DNA from: Nocardiopsis sp. ATB16-24
Lineage (GTDB): Bacteria; Actinomycetota; Actinomycetes; Streptosporangiales; Streptosporangiaceae
Direction: 5' to 3'
DNA: 64,000 bases
Assembly (NCBI RefSeq): GCF_030271535.1
Contig: NZ_JASCXJ010000021.1
Span: 35,274-99,273 of the forward strand
A program made the translations under genes and the position numbers. Positions 45,700-54,869 of the stretch are shown here, piece after piece. Within the stretch, counting starts at the first letter, position 1; every line of letters begins with the position of its first letter. The notes under the pieces were generated by a model, which had not been told where the DNA came from, did no database searches, and saw only the letters and a program-made list of their open reading frames with translations.

Positions 45700-46395
45700 T
45701 CAGGCGTTCGCCGGAGAACCGGCGGCCAGATGGGCGAGGATCGAGGAGAAGAAGCCCAGACCGTCGGTGGACGGTCCGGTGAGCGCCTCCACCGCGTGCT
45801 CGGGGTGCGGCATGAGCCCCACGACGTTGCCGTGCTCGTTGGTGACACCGGCGATGCCGCGGCGCGAGCCGTTCGGGTCGCCTCCGGTGTAACGGACCAC
45901 GACCCGGCCGGTGGCCTCCAGCTCGTCCAGGGTGCGTTCGTCGGCGACGTAGCTTCCCTCACCGCTCTTGAGCACGACCAGGATCTCCTGGCCCTCGGTG
46001 TAGGAGTTGGTCCACGCGGTCGCGCCGTTCTCCACGCGCAGGGTCTGTTCGCGGTTGACGAAGCGCAGGGAGGAGTTGCGGGTCAGGGCGCCGGGGAGCA
46101 GGTGGCTCTCGCACAGGATCTGGAAGCCGTTGCAGATGCCCAGGACCGGCAGGGCGCCCGAGCGGGCGGCCGGCACCAGCTCCGACATCAACGGAGCGAA
46201 TCTGGCGATGGCGCCGCAGCGCAGGTAGTCGCCGTAGGAGAAGCCGCCGGGCAGGACGACGGCGTCCACGCCCCTGAGATCGGCGTCGGCGTGCCAGAGG
46301 GAGACGGGTTCGGCTCCCGCCAGCGCGACCGCGCGCGCGGCGTCCTTGTCGTCTAGTGATCCTGGGAAGGTGACGACGCCCACACGGGCTGTCAT
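45700..46395 (-). CDS. purQ: Phosphoribosylformylglycinamidine synthase subunit PurQ
   Basis: A 231-residue class I glutamine amidotransferase that gives ammonia to PurL. The nucleophile Cys is in [11 protein letters not shown] at about 87-97, the oxyanion region is [12 protein letters not shown], and the catalytic His-x-Glu is MPHPEHAVE near the C-terminus. ATG 46395 begins at the family start [13 protein letters not shown]; the open frame upstream has no similarity. Upstream 410 bases separate it from the RsbW-like gene, so it has its own promoter. Confidence 0.96.
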   Translation of the reverse strand: MTARVGVVTFPGSLDDKDAARAVALAGAEPVSLWHADADLRGVDAVVLPGGFSYGDYLRCGAIARFAPLMSELVPAARSGALPVLGICNGFQILCESHLLPGALTRNSSLRFVNREQTLRVENGATAWTNSYTEGQEILVVLKSGEGSYVADERTLDELEATGRVVVRYTGGDPNGSRRGIAGVTNEHGNVVGLMPHPEHAVEALTGPSTDGLGFFSSILAHLAAGSPANA

Positions 46396-46805
46396 GGGCA
46401 CACTCCGAGAGGTATGGGTACGGTCCCTCCCCGCGTGCGCGGGGAGCGTTGGCGGGGAGATCCCGGTCCCGTCGCCGGGGACGGTGCGTCCGCACTTTGC
46501 AGCGTACCCGCTCACCTGTGCTCGGGTACGACACAGTCCTCGCCCGAGAGGGGTGGAGTTGGAGGATCGTCCGAGTCGGGCGTCCCCCGTCCGGTCGTGG
46601 CGGTGTGGGATCCGACAGGTGCTCCGGGCCGCGTGGCCTTCTCGGGCGGGGCGCGGGGGCCGTTCGGAGGCGGGCGCGTGGGGGCCGTTCGTCCTGTGTG
46701 GTATCCGTCACGGGGAATGCTCGGGGTGTGGCTCGGGGGTCTTGCGTGCCCCTCGGGGAGGGCCCTCCGCCCTCCGCGCGGACGGTGCGCGGATGCGGGT
46801 GGCCG
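46396..46805. other. Intergenic region upstream of purQ
   Basis: 410 G+C-rich bases between the RsbW-like gene and purQ. Overlapping plus-strand frames have no family features. I see no riboswitch-like structure; it should contain the purQ promoter. Confidence 0.4.
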
Positions 46806-47285
46806 TTAAAGAAGGGCGTAACGCTGGACCGGTATGCCTCCGGTCGGCTTCTTCGGCGAGGGTCCGTCGCATGAGGTGAGCCTCTTGCGCAACAGGACCG
46901 TCGTTCTTGGTTCTCCCTCGAAGGCGACCTCGTCCATGAGATAGCGCATCAACAGAATGCCCCTGCCCGATTCTGCTTCCAGACCCGGGAGGGGCATGCG
47001 TTCGGCGGCGAACCTCTCGGCCAGCGCCGCGGGATCATGCACCTTTCCCGTATGGGATACGCGCAATTGGCACCAACTCCCGCCCATCTCGGCCTCGACC
47101 ATGTAGCCGGACGCCGGCTCACCATGATCGATGACGTTGTCACAGGCCTCGGAGACGGCCAGGAGGATGTCGTCGACACAGCCCCGGCACACCCCTGCCC
47201 GAACGAGGAGGGTGCCGAGGACGTCGCGTGCGACGGCGACCGTGTACGCCTGCCTGGGGAGGGAGAGCGAGAAAACGGCGTCCAT
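46806..47285 (-). CDS. RsbW-like histidine-kinase-fold ATPase (anti-sigma type)
   Basis: A 159-residue HATPase domain protein. N-box LAVSEACDNVIDHG is at about 46-59 and the G-box is GRGILLMRYLMDEV at about 112-125. This is the SpoIIAB/RsbW-like group that in actinomycetes acts as anti-sigma factors or ATP-binding regulators. It has several Cys near the N-terminal half (GVCRGCVDD). ATG 47285 has AGGTGG upstream. It lies between purS and purQ but is bounded by a hairpin and by 410 non-coding bases, so it is probably an independent unit. Confidence 0.85.
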   Translation of the reverse strand: MDAVFSLSLPRQAYTVAVARDVLGTLLVRAGVCRGCVDDILLAVSEACDNVIDHGEPASGYMVEAEMGGSWCQLRVSHTGKVHDPAALAERFAAERMPLPGLEAESGRGILLMRYLMDEVAFEGEPRTTVLLRKRLTSCDGPSPKKPTGGIPVQRYALL

Positions 47286-47368
47286 TCGTCCACCTCTCGT
47301 GCTCCGTCGTCGTGTTTCAACCCGGCATGTGGGAGAACCTTCCCCAGAGGCGGAGGAAGTAAAACGAA

Positions 47369-47396
47369 CACCCGTGTCCATCAGGGGACACGGGTG
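47369..47396 (-). terminator. Hairpin downstream of purS
   Basis: CACCCGTGTCC (47369-47379) pairs perfectly with 47386-47396 around ATCAGG. On the minus strand it is followed by TTCGTTTTACTT, a U-rich tract, so it can act as a rho-independent terminator for purS transcription. Confidence 0.65.
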
Positions 47397-47400
47397 ACTT

Positions 47401-47427
47401 TTCTGGTACTTCTGGCACTTCAGGCAC
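47401..47427. repeat. Three tandem 9-bp repeats
   Basis: TTCTGGTAC, TTCTGGCAC and TTCAGGCAC lie end to end (27 bases). On the minus strand the unit is GTGCCAGAA. They lie 116 bases before the RsbW-like start codon and could bind its regulator. Confidence 0.6.
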
Positions 47428-47606
47428 TAGGTGAACGAATTCATCGGATTTTCACCGGTCATTCCGAGCACCCGGCCTCTCTGGGGACGGAGGGGACGCG
47501 GGGGTGCGCGAACTCACACGGACGCTCTCGGGGTTCGGTCCCTCACCCCCGGAGAACCGGCGGGCGCCTCGATCCCTTCCGTCGACGTGATCGGCGGGGC
47601 CGGAGG

Positions 47607-47852
47607 TCACTTCTCCACGCGGACCTCGTAGTCCTCGATCACGGTGTTGGCGAGCAGGGTCTCGGCCAGGCGACGGACGTCGGCCAGCGTGCTCTCGTCC
47701 ACCTCTCCCTCGACCTCGACCTCGAAGCGCTTGCCCTGACGGACCTGGCCGATCCCCTCGAAACCCAGCCGGGAGCAGGCACCGGCGATGGCCTGGCCCT
47801 GGGGGTCCAGGATCTCGGGCTTGAGCATGACGTCAACCACGACGCGGGCCAC
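47607..47852 (-). CDS. purS: Phosphoribosylformylglycinamidine synthase subunit PurS
   Basis: An 81-residue PurS, the small subunit that bridges PurQ and PurL. The family sequence VARVVVDVMLKPEILDPQGQ, then GFEGIGQVRQGKRFEVEVEG and a C-terminal VIEDYEVRVEK, is complete. The start is GTG 47852 with GGAGG 5 bases upstream; the longer frame has no similarity. It is separated from purQ by the RsbW-like gene, unusual for purSQL. Confidence 0.93.
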   Translation of the reverse strand: MARVVVDVMLKPEILDPQGQAIAGACSRLGFEGIGQVRQGKRFEVEVEGEVDESTLADVRRLAETLLANTVIEDYEVRVEK

Positions 47853-48134
47853 AGGGTCCTCCACAAGGAAACAGGGTGTGCCGCACGTGCCTGCGGCGGG
47901 CGGGCCGCTTCTCCTCGCATCGGAAGGAAGGGCGCGACGCAAGCGTACGGCACTCGGGAGTGGGTAGGCGTCCTGACCAGGAAGCGCGCCGTGCCTTTAC
48001 CGCACTCTGACCAGTGCTGGTGAACGAGGAGGAGCTCCCGTGACACGTATCACTCGGATTGATGTCATCATTGGGAGCTCGCGGTTGCGTCTACCAGAGT
48101 GGAAGTGATCGTCCGGTTGTCCCGAGGGGGAATC

Positions 48135-48743
48135 TTGACGACTGTCGAAATGGATCAGACCTCCACGACCGGTGAGACCCGCGACGAAGAGCAGAAGCTG
48201 GACTTTGCCACCGCGGTGACGCCGTTCGCCGACCAGCTCTATCCTACGGCCCTGCGGATGACGCGAAACCCCGCCGACGCGGAGGATCTCGTTCAGGAGA
48301 CCTTCACCAAGGCGTTCGCCAATTTCCACCAGTTCCGTACGGGCACGAACCTGCGTGCCTGGCTTTACCGCATCCTGACCAACACCTTCATCAACAGCTA
48401 CCGCAAGAAGCAGCGCGAACCGCGCCAGGAGACCACCGACGAGATCAAGGACTGGCAGCTCGCCGCGGCCGAGACGCACACCTCCTCCGGTATGCGGTCC
48501 GCCGAGAACGAGGTCCTCGACCGCCTCCCCGACTCCGACATCAAGCAGGCGCTCGCGCGGCTGCCCGAGGAGTTCCAGGAGGTCATCTACCTCGTCGACA
48601 TCGAGGGCTACGCCTACAAGGAGGTGGCCGAGCGCATGGGGACCCCGCTGGGAACGGTGATGTCCCGCCTGCACCGCGCCCGTCGCCAGCTCCGGGAGAT
48701 GCTCACCGACTACGCGCGTGATCTGGGGATGCGGGTTCCCTAG
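48135..48743 (+). CDS. sigR: ECF sigma factor of the SigR/SigH type
   Basis: A 202-residue group 4 sigma factor. Region 2 is [27 protein letters not shown] with [20 protein letters not shown], and region 4 is [44 protein letters not shown]. The inter-domain [19 protein letters not shown] is characteristic of SigR of Streptomyces and SigH of Mycobacterium, which control thiol-oxidative stress genes. TTG 48135 has GAGGGGG upstream; ATG 48150 is an alternative without such a site. No RsrA-type zinc anti-sigma gene follows, unlike the usual sigR-rsrA pair. Confidence 0.88.
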   Translation: MTTVEMDQTSTTGETRDEEQKLDFATAVTPFADQLYPTALRMTRNPADAEDLVQETFTKAFANFHQFRTGTNLRAWLYRILTNTFINSYRKKQREPRQETTDEIKDWQLAAAETHTSSGMRSAENEVLDRLPDSDIKQALARLPEEFQEVIYLVDIEGYAYKEVAERMGTPLGTVMSRLHRARRQLREMLTDYARDLGMRVP

Positions 48744-49269
48744 GCCCCCGCCCGGGTGAGCGGTCTCCCGCCCGCCCTCTCCGCCCTCAGGGGTCGTGCC
48801 ACGCGCAGCCCCTCTTCGGGAGACCCCGCACGAGGCGAGGTTCCCGGCCTCCATGGCTTCCTCCGTCGCCTCATCCCCCACCCGTCTCATCCGATGACTG
48901 GAGGACTGTGCCGCACGACGAGTGCGCCTCCTCCGGCCCCCCGGACGTGAACCAGGCCTTCACGGCACGCCCGAGCGGTCCCGGCCACCAGGACCGCTCG
49001 GGCGTCGTCATGCCCTCCGTCCCGTGGTGTCGAGACGCCACCAGGGCCTTGTCAATGTTAGGAAGCCCTGGTAATCCCCCCGTCCGACGGCCCAGGATGA
49101 TGGGCTGAAGCTGAAAAGTGACGCTGAGGGCTTGCGCTCTCCATGGTGAAGTCTGTCACGATATGGGGAGGGCTGTCCGCCTCTCCCACCACCCCGGGAG
49201 GGCGGGCCGTGATTTGGCCGATCAGCGTTCACCCACGCGAATGCGGCCCTGAGAATCCCGAGGAGCGAC
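48744..49269. other. Intergenic region where an anti-sigma gene would be expected
   Basis: 526 bases without a convincing gene; short frames lack the HxxxCxxC motif of RsrA. It contains the hairpin at 48969-49003 and, at about 49047-49077, a possible promoter (TTGTCA, 18 bases, then GTAATC) for the dehydrogenase operon. Confidence 0.5.
48969..49003. terminator. 13-bp hairpin between the sigma gene and the dehydrogenase operon
   Basis: GCCCGAGCGGTCC (48969-48981) pairs perfectly with 48991-49003 around a 9-base loop. There is no U-run. It lies 225 bases after the sigma-factor stop. Confidence 0.5.
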
Positions 49270-50388
49270 GTGTCGGACACCACCGCGCACGAGGAACCGG
49301 AGCTCATCCAGCTCCTGACACCGGAAGGGGAACTGACCGGACACCCCGACTATCCCTTGGACATCAGCGCGGAGGAAGTCCGCGCGCTCTACCGCGACCT
49401 GGTCCTGGTACGCCGGGTCGACAGCGAGGCCGTATCCCTCCAGCGTCAGGGCGAGTTGGGGCTGTGGGCCTCACTGCTCGGGCAGGAGGCCGCGCAGATC
49501 GGCTCCGGCCGTGCGCTGCGGGACAACGACATGGCCTTCCCCTCCTACCGTGAGCACGGCGTCGCCTGGTGCCGAGGCATCGCCCCCAAGGAACTGCTCG
49601 GCATGTTCCGCGGCGTCACCAACGGTGGCTGGGACCCCCACGCGCTGGGCTTCCACCTGTACACGATCGTGATCGGCAGCCAGGCACTGCACGCCACCGG
49701 CTACGCCATGGGCGTCCAGCGTGACGGCGCCGTCGGCGGTGAGAACGGCACCGCCGTCATCTCCTACTTCGGAGACGGGGCCACCAGCCAGGGCGACACC
49801 AACGAGGCGTTCAACTTCGCCGCGGTCAACAACGCCCCGGTGGTCTTCTTCTGCCAGAACAACCAGTGGGCCATCTCCGAGCCCCTGGAGCGTCAGGCCC
49901 GCGTGCCGATCTACCGCCGCGCCGCCGGATTCGGCTTCCCCGGCCTGCGCGTGGACGGCAACGACGTCCTGGCCTGCCTGGCGGTCACCCGGGCCGCGCT
50001 GGACAACGCCCGCGAGGGCAACGGCCCCACGCTCATCGAGGCGTTCACCTACCGGATGGGCGCCCACACCACCAACGACGACCCCACCCGTTACCGTGAG
50101 GCCGCCGAGTTGGACGAGTGGAAGGCCAAGGACCCGATCCTCAGGGTGCGCCGTTACCTGGAGAAGAACGGCCTGGCCGACGAGGAGTTCTTCGCCTCCG
50201 TCGACGCCGAGGCCGACAAGCTGGGCGAACAGGTGCGCACCGAGTGCCGCTCCCTGCCCGACCCCGAGCCGCTCGACATCTTCCACGAGGTCTACGCCGA
50301 GCCCAACACCCACATCGACCAGCAGCGAGCCGAGTTCGCCGACTACCTGTCCTCCTTCGAGGGCGTGGGCGCGGAAGGAGGCCGCTAG
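49270..50388 (+). CDS. pdhA: 2-oxoacid dehydrogenase E1 component, alpha subunit
   Basis: A 372-residue thiamine-diphosphate-dependent E1alpha. The ThDP motif GDGATSQGDTNEAFNFAAVNNAPVVFFCQNN (GDG...NN, quoted in part) is at about 155-185; the phosphorylation-loop region YRMGAHTTNDDPT is present. Together with E1beta it decarboxylates pyruvate or branched-chain 2-oxoacids and passes the acyl group to E2. The gene pattern matches the actinomycete pdh/bkd operons; the substrate is not settled by sequence. GTG 49270 follows GAGGAGCGAC. E1beta begins 3 bases later. Confidence 0.9.
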   Translation: MSDTTAHEEPELIQLLTPEGELTGHPDYPLDISAEEVRALYRDLVLVRRVDSEAVSLQRQGELGLWASLLGQEAAQIGSGRALRDNDMAFPSYREHGVAWCRGIAPKELLGMFRGVTNGGWDPHALGFHLYTIVIGSQALHATGYAMGVQRDGAVGGENGTAVISYFGDGATSQGDTNEAFNFAAVNNAPVVFFCQNNQWAISEPLERQARVPIYRRAAGFGFPGLRVDGNDVLACLAVTRAALDNAREGNGPTLIEAFTYRMGAHTTNDDPTRYREAAELDEWKAKDPILRVRRYLEKNGLADEEFFASVDAEADKLGEQVRTECRSLPDPEPLDIFHEVYAEPNTHIDQQRAEFADYLSSFEGVGAEGGR

Positions 50389-50391
50389 GCC

Positions 50392-51372
50392 ATGGGAACC
50401 AACCTCACCATCGGTAAGGCCATCAACGCCGGTCTGCGCGCCGCGATGGAACACGACCCCAAGGTCCTGGTCATGGGCGAGGACGTCGGTAAGCTCGGCG
50501 GAGTCTTCCGGGTCACCGACGGCCTGTACAAGGACTTCGGAGCCGACCGTGTCATAGACACCCCGCTCGCCGAGTCCGGCATCGTCGGCACCGCGATCGG
50601 TATGGCCCTGCGCGGCTACCGACCCGTGGTCGAGATCCAGTTCGACGGGTTCTTCTTCCCGGCGACGAACCAGACCTTCACCCAGTTGGCCAAGATGCGC
50701 CGCCGTTCGGCGGGCAAGCTCAGCGTGCCCGTGGTCATGCGCATCCCCTACGGCGGCGGTATCGGCGCCGTGGAGCACCACAGTGAGTCCCCCGAGGCGT
50801 ACTTCCTGCACACCGCGGGTCTGCGCGTGGTGACGGTCGCCAACCCCGAGGACGCCTACTGGATGATCCAGCAGGCCATCCGCAGCGAGGACCCGGTCGT
50901 CTTCCTGGAGCCCAAGCGGCGCTACTACGAGAAGGCCGAGGTCGACACCGAGGCCCCCATCGCCGAGGCCACCCCCATGGGCGTCGCCCGTGTGGCGCGC
51001 CCCGGAACGGACGTGACCCTGCTGGCGTACGGACCCATGGTCAAGACCGCCCTCCAGGCGGCCGAGGCCGACACCGACCACTCCATCGAGGTCATCGACC
51101 TGCGTTCGCTCTCCCCGGTGGACTACACGACCGTGTTCGAGTCGGTGCGAAAGACCGGCCGGCTGGTCGTGACCCACGAGGCCACCCTCACAGGAGGTCC
51201 CGGCGCGGAGATCGCCGCCCGGGTGACCGAGGAGTGCTTCTACCACCTGGAATCACCGGTGATCCGTGTTGCCGCCTTCGACACGCCGTATCCGCAGTCG
51301 CGTCTTGAGGAGCACTATCTTCCGGACCTTGATCGCGTTCTGGACGGTGTCGACCGGGCGTTCGCGTACTAG
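50392..51372 (+). CDS. 2-oxoacid dehydrogenase E1 component, beta subunit
   Basis: A 326-residue transketolase-fold E1beta. VMGEDVGKLGGVFRVTDGLY is at about 24-43, DTPLAESGIVGTAIGMAL near 53-70, and RIPYGGGIGAVEHHSESPEAYF at about 119-140. The C-terminal transketolase domain ends with PYPQSRLEEHYLPD. The closest pattern is the branched-chain (BkdB-type) subunit. It forms the heterotetramer with the upstream alpha subunit and is followed by E2 after 22 bases. Confidence 0.92.
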   Translation: MGTNLTIGKAINAGLRAAMEHDPKVLVMGEDVGKLGGVFRVTDGLYKDFGADRVIDTPLAESGIVGTAIGMALRGYRPVVEIQFDGFFFPATNQTFTQLAKMRRRSAGKLSVPVVMRIPYGGGIGAVEHHSESPEAYFLHTAGLRVVTVANPEDAYWMIQQAIRSEDPVVFLEPKRRYYEKAEVDTEAPIAEATPMGVARVARPGTDVTLLAYGPMVKTALQAAEADTDHSIEVIDLRSLSPVDYTTVFESVRKTGRLVVTHEATLTGGPGAEIAARVTEECFYHLESPVIRVAAFDTPYPQSRLEEHYLPDLDRVLDGVDRAFAY

Positions 51373-51394
51373 GGGAGCGGGGAAACCGAAGAGC

Positions 51395-52783
51395 ATGACG
51401 ATTTCCAAGAACGAGCCGGCCGTCGGCGGCGTGCAGTCGTTCAAGCTGCCCGACGTGGGAGAGGGCCTGGTCGAGGCCGAACTCCTCACCTGGTACGTCA
51501 AACCGGGTGACGAGGTCGAGGTCAACCAGATGATCTGCGAGATCGAGACGGCCAAGGCCGTCGTCGAACTGCCGAGCCCGTACGCGGGCAAGGTGCACGA
51601 ACTGCTGGTCGAAGAGGGCCAGACGGTGGACGTGGGAACGGTGATCATCACCGTGGACGACGGCACCGGCGGCACGGCGAGCGCCTCCTCCACGGGCGCG
51701 GCCGAGGAGACCGAGGAGCGGGAGAAGCCGCTGGTCGGCTACGGGGAGAAGGCGGGTTCCACCCAACGCCGTCCGCGTCGCCGTCCCGCCCCCTCGGCTC
51801 CGGTGTCGCCGCCCGTGCCCAGACCGGCCGAACCCGCGCCGGCGAACACACCGGCGGTGGGGGAGACCGTTCCGGGTCCCGCCCCCTCGTCCGGACGCCC
51901 GCTGGCCAAGCCTCCGGTGCGCAAACTCGCCAAGGACCTGGGCGTGGACCTGGGATCGGTCACCCCGACGGGGGAGGGCGGCGTCATCACGCGTGAGGAC
52001 GTCCGTGCCGCGGCCGAGGCGGCCCAGGCACCCGCCGCCCCCGAGAAGGCGGCCCCCCAGGTCACCGTGGACCGCGCCGCGCGGGAGCGGCGCGTACCCG
52101 TCAAGGGCGTGCGCAAGCACACGGCCGCGGCGATGGTCGGCAGCGCGTTCACCGCGCCGCACGTGACCGAGTTCCTCCAGGTGGACGTCACCGGGACCAT
52201 GAGGGCCGTCGCCCGTCTGCGGGAGCGGCCCGACTTCGCCGACGTGCGGGTCTCCCCGCTCCTGCTGGTCGCCAAGGCGCTGCTCATGGCGATCCGGCGT
52301 CACCCGGAGATCAACGCCTCCTGGGACGAGGACAACCAGGAGATCGTGATCAAGGATTACGTGAACCTGGGGATCGCGGCGGCCACCGAGCGCGGCCTGG
52401 TGGTGCCCAACATCAAGGACGCCGACGCCAAGACACTGCCGGAGTTGGCGGCGGACCTGAAGAAGCTGACCGAGACCGCCCGGGCGGGCAAGACCAGCCC
52501 GGCCGACATGTCCGGCGGCACCATCACCATCACCAACGTCGGCGTGTTCGGCGTGGACGCGGGAACCCCGATCATCAACCCGGGCGAGGCCGCGATCCTC
52601 GCCTTCGGGCAGATCCGGGACATGCCGTGGGTGCACGAGGGCGAACTCGCCGTCCGCAAGGTGACGACCCTGTCGTTGTCCTTCGACCACCGCCTGGTCG
52701 ACGGTGAACTGGGATCCAAGGTGCTGCGTGACATCGGCACGGCACTGGAGGACCCCGAGCTGACCGCCCTGGCCTGGGGCTAG
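51395..52783 (+). CDS. Dihydrolipoamide acyltransferase (E2)
   Basis: A 462-residue E2. One lipoyl domain is at about 10-85 with lipoylated Lys in EIETAKAVVEL. A Pro/Ala-rich linker is followed by the peripheral subunit-binding domain (KPPVRKLAKDLGVDLGSVTPT) at about 170-205. The catalytic acyltransferase domain ends with SFDHRLVDG (HxxxDG). It is the core of the complex. The E3 subunit gene is not in the window, so it must be shared from elsewhere. A terminator hairpin follows 15 bases after the stop. Confidence 0.93.
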   Translation: MTISKNEPAVGGVQSFKLPDVGEGLVEAELLTWYVKPGDEVEVNQMICEIETAKAVVELPSPYAGKVHELLVEEGQTVDVGTVIITVDDGTGGTASASSTGAAEETEEREKPLVGYGEKAGSTQRRPRRRPAPSAPVSPPVPRPAEPAPANTPAVGETVPGPAPSSGRPLAKPPVRKLAKDLGVDLGSVTPTGEGGVITREDVRAAAEAAQAPAAPEKAAPQVTVDRAARERRVPVKGVRKHTAAAMVGSAFTAPHVTEFLQVDVTGTMRAVARLRERPDFADVRVSPLLLVAKALLMAIRRHPEINASWDEDNQEIVIKDYVNLGIAAATERGLVVPNIKDADAKTLPELAADLKKLTETARAGKTSPADMSGGTITITNVGVFGVDAGTPIINPGEAAILAFGQIRDMPWVHEGELAVRKVTTLSLSFDHRLVDGELGSKVLRDIGTALEDPELTALAWG

Positions 52784-52798
52784 GGGTCACGATCGCAG

Positions 52799-52829
52799 GG
52801 GGCCGGTGCGAGTTCTTCGCGCCGGCCCC
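52799..52829 (+). terminator. Terminator of the dehydrogenase operon
   Basis: GGGGCCGG (52799-52806) pairs with CCGGCCCC (52822-52829), extended inside by GCG/CGC, and is followed by TTCCC. The rest of the 311-base gap to 53095 shows no gene; it holds the promoter for the OmpA-domain gene. Confidence 0.6.
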
Positions 52830-53094
52830 TTCCCACGAGAAGAGTCCGTCTCCCCCAAGGGGAAAGGGGACGGACCCCGCGCTCTCAGTGTTCCCCCTCA
52901 CACGTGCTGCGACACGTGGTACTCCGTCGCCCGGACCTCCTTGTACCGAAACGGGAGCGGCCTCCCACCGGGCGGATCACGGTCGTGACCGTGCCCGCCC
53001 GAGGACGCACCGTCACCGACACCGAAGCCGAGAACCAAAGAAGTGTGTCCGGGGTCTCAAGGGGTGTCGGAGCGAGAGGCGAGGAGAATCCCCC

Positions 53095-54738
53095 ATGGTC
53101 GCATGTCAGCACTCCACGGTGTCGCGGGCGCTCGTCGCGTCCGCGGTCGCTTCGGTGATCGCGTTGTCGGGTTGCGGCATCGTCCGCGACATCACGGGCA
53201 CCCGCGAGGAGTACCCGCTCGCGGAGGAGGTCGCCGAGGAGACGACCCACGAGGAGGGCGACCCTCGGGAGGAACCGGCGGAGGTCGACTTCCCCTACAC
53301 CCGTGAGGGGCAGATCTTCCAGGACACCGGGCAGGACGCCACGCTGCGCTTCTCCGTCACCGGACTGGAACGCACCGACGAGTACACCGTCCTCTACTAC
53401 GAGAACACCTACGTCGACCACTTCGAGGGCATCGTCACGAACCTGTCCATGCCCAACACACTGGTGGACCCCGTCAGCGGCCAGGCCTTCTGGGAGTACA
53501 CGGACGAGGAGGGCTACTACTACGGCTCCGTCGCACCGACCCCGGACGGTTACCCGGTGGAGGTCGGCGCCACCAACCGGTACCGACGCTACTTCCCCCG
53601 GTTGCCCGACGAGATCAAGCAGGTGACGTTCGTCGGCAGCGGACTCGGCGCCATGACGGGCATCCCGGTCGTGGACGTGGAGGAGGAACAGCCCGATCCG
53701 GTGGACCCCAACGGCGCGGAGATGATCGACCACGGTCCCGAACCCGGCGAGATCGTCGAGTTCGAGAACCTTCGTCCCGAACCCGGTGCGCAGGAGTGGG
53801 TCGGTGAGATGGAGAGCTTCGTCGACTCCGACGTGGCCTCCACCACCCGTGACGGGGACACCGAGACGGTCGCGCTCAAGGCGGACGTGATGTTCGACTT
53901 CGACTCGGCCGAACTCACCGACGAGGCCGAGGAGGTCGTCCGCCAGGCGGCCCGGTCCCTGGAGAACAACATCGATCCGGACGACCCGGAGATCACCGTC
54001 ATCGGACACACCGACGGCCGTGGAGACGACGACTACAACCAGGACCTGTCCGAGGAGCGGGCGGAGACCGTGCGCGAGGTCCTGGAGGAGGAACTCGGCG
54101 AGGGGTACGGGTTCACCGTCGAGGGACGGGGCGCCTCCGAACTGATCGCGCGGGAGGGCGGTTCCGACGACGAGGAGGCCCGTGCGCGCAACCGACGTGT
54201 GGAGTTCGCCTACCGGGTGGACCGGTCCGACGAGGGGCTGACCAGCGGACGCGGTGAGGACCTGCTGGGCTCCAGCGAACGGCACGTCTTCCCGCCGGCG
54301 AAGTTCGTCGCCGACGACACGGCCGAGGTCGTGGCGACCGCGACCGACGGCGACGTGCGGCTCGACGTGCACCCGCTGCGCCGTGACGGGGCGTACGTGA
54401 TCAGCACGGTCACGCTGACCAACACCGGGGACGAGCCCGTGCTGCCCGACATGGGCGGAGAGGACGCGGTCAACCCCGGCGGCCCGACCGAGTTCAGCCA
54501 GGGCGCGTTGGGCGGTTTCCAACTGCTGGAGCCGGACACCGACCTGGTCCGCTACGTGACCCTGATGAACTTCGGTGGCGAGACCTACTCGGGCTTCGCC
54601 GACGAGGTCCACGAGATGCAGCCCGGCAACACCTACCAGCTGGTCGCGGTGTTCGCCGCCCCGCCCGTGGAGGTGAGGGAGCTGACGCTGAGAGCAGGGC
54701 CGTTCGGCGAGATCGAGGACGTGCCCTTCGGAAAGTGA
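53095..54738 (+). CDS. OmpA-domain lipoprotein
   Basis: A 547-residue secreted lipoprotein. The signal peptide ends in LSGC, Cys at about residue 24. The N-terminal 230 residues are unassigned. An OmpA-like domain is at about 260-380: FDFDSAELTDEAEEV, VIGHTDGRGDDDYNQDLSEERAETV, and ARARNRRVEFAY, which in relatives bind peptidoglycan. A further beta-rich domain closes the protein. Like other actinobacterial OmpA-domain lipoproteins it may tie the membrane to the wall. ATG 53095 has GAGGAG upstream. A T-tailed hairpin follows. Confidence 0.85.
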   Translation: MVACQHSTVSRALVASAVASVIALSGCGIVRDITGTREEYPLAEEVAEETTHEEGDPREEPAEVDFPYTREGQIFQDTGQDATLRFSVTGLERTDEYTVLYYENTYVDHFEGIVTNLSMPNTLVDPVSGQAFWEYTDEEGYYYGSVAPTPDGYPVEVGATNRYRRYFPRLPDEIKQVTFVGSGLGAMTGIPVVDVEEEQPDPVDPNGAEMIDHGPEPGEIVEFENLRPEPGAQEWVGEMESFVDSDVASTTRDGDTETVALKADVMFDFDSAELTDEAEEVVRQAARSLENNIDPDDPEITVIGHTDGRGDDDYNQDLSEERAETVREVLEEELGEGYGFTVEGRGASELIAREGGSDDEEARARNRRVEFAYRVDRSDEGLTSGRGEDLLGSSERHVFPPAKFVADDTAEVVATATDGDVRLDVHPLRRDGAYVISTVTLTNTGDEPVLPDMGGEDAVNPGGPTEFSQGALGGFQLLEPDTDLVRYVTLMNFGGETYSGFADEVHEMQPGNTYQLVAVFAAPPVEVRELTLRAGPFGEIEDVPFGK

Positions 54739-54757
54739 CCCGCCGCCGTTCGCCGAG

Positions 54758-54785
54758 AGGCCCGTTCCCAGCCGGGGGCGGGCCT
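54758..54785 (+). terminator. Terminator after the OmpA-domain gene
   Basis: AGGCCCG (54758-54764) pairs with CGGGCCT (54779-54785), followed by TTCCC; 19 bases after the stop. Confidence 0.6.
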
Positions 54786-54869
54786 TTCCCGTGTCCCTCT
54801 CCGGCGACGGCCCGCAGGCGGAGAGGCGACCGGCGTGGACACCCCACACCGGCCGCCTCCACGGGAGGG

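Larger units (their letters stand above)
47286..47606. other. Intergenic region between purS and the RsbW-like gene
   Basis: 321 bases holding the hairpin at 47369-47396 and the tandem repeats at 47401-47427; the remaining part is G+C-rich and shows no gene. Confidence 0.5.

Noticed and set aside
46414..46874. Overlapping plus-strand frames upstream of purQ
   Set aside because: Three frames are open at once, rich in Arg and Gly; no ribosome binding site or domain.
47401..47427. Tandem repeats as a possible CRISPR
   Set aside because: The units are 9 bases with no spacers; no cas genes are in the window. They are better read as operator-like repeats.
49471..51246. 591-codon minus-strand open frame
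   Set aside because: It is antisense to the E1alpha/E1beta genes, whose ThDP and active-site motifs are unmistakable.
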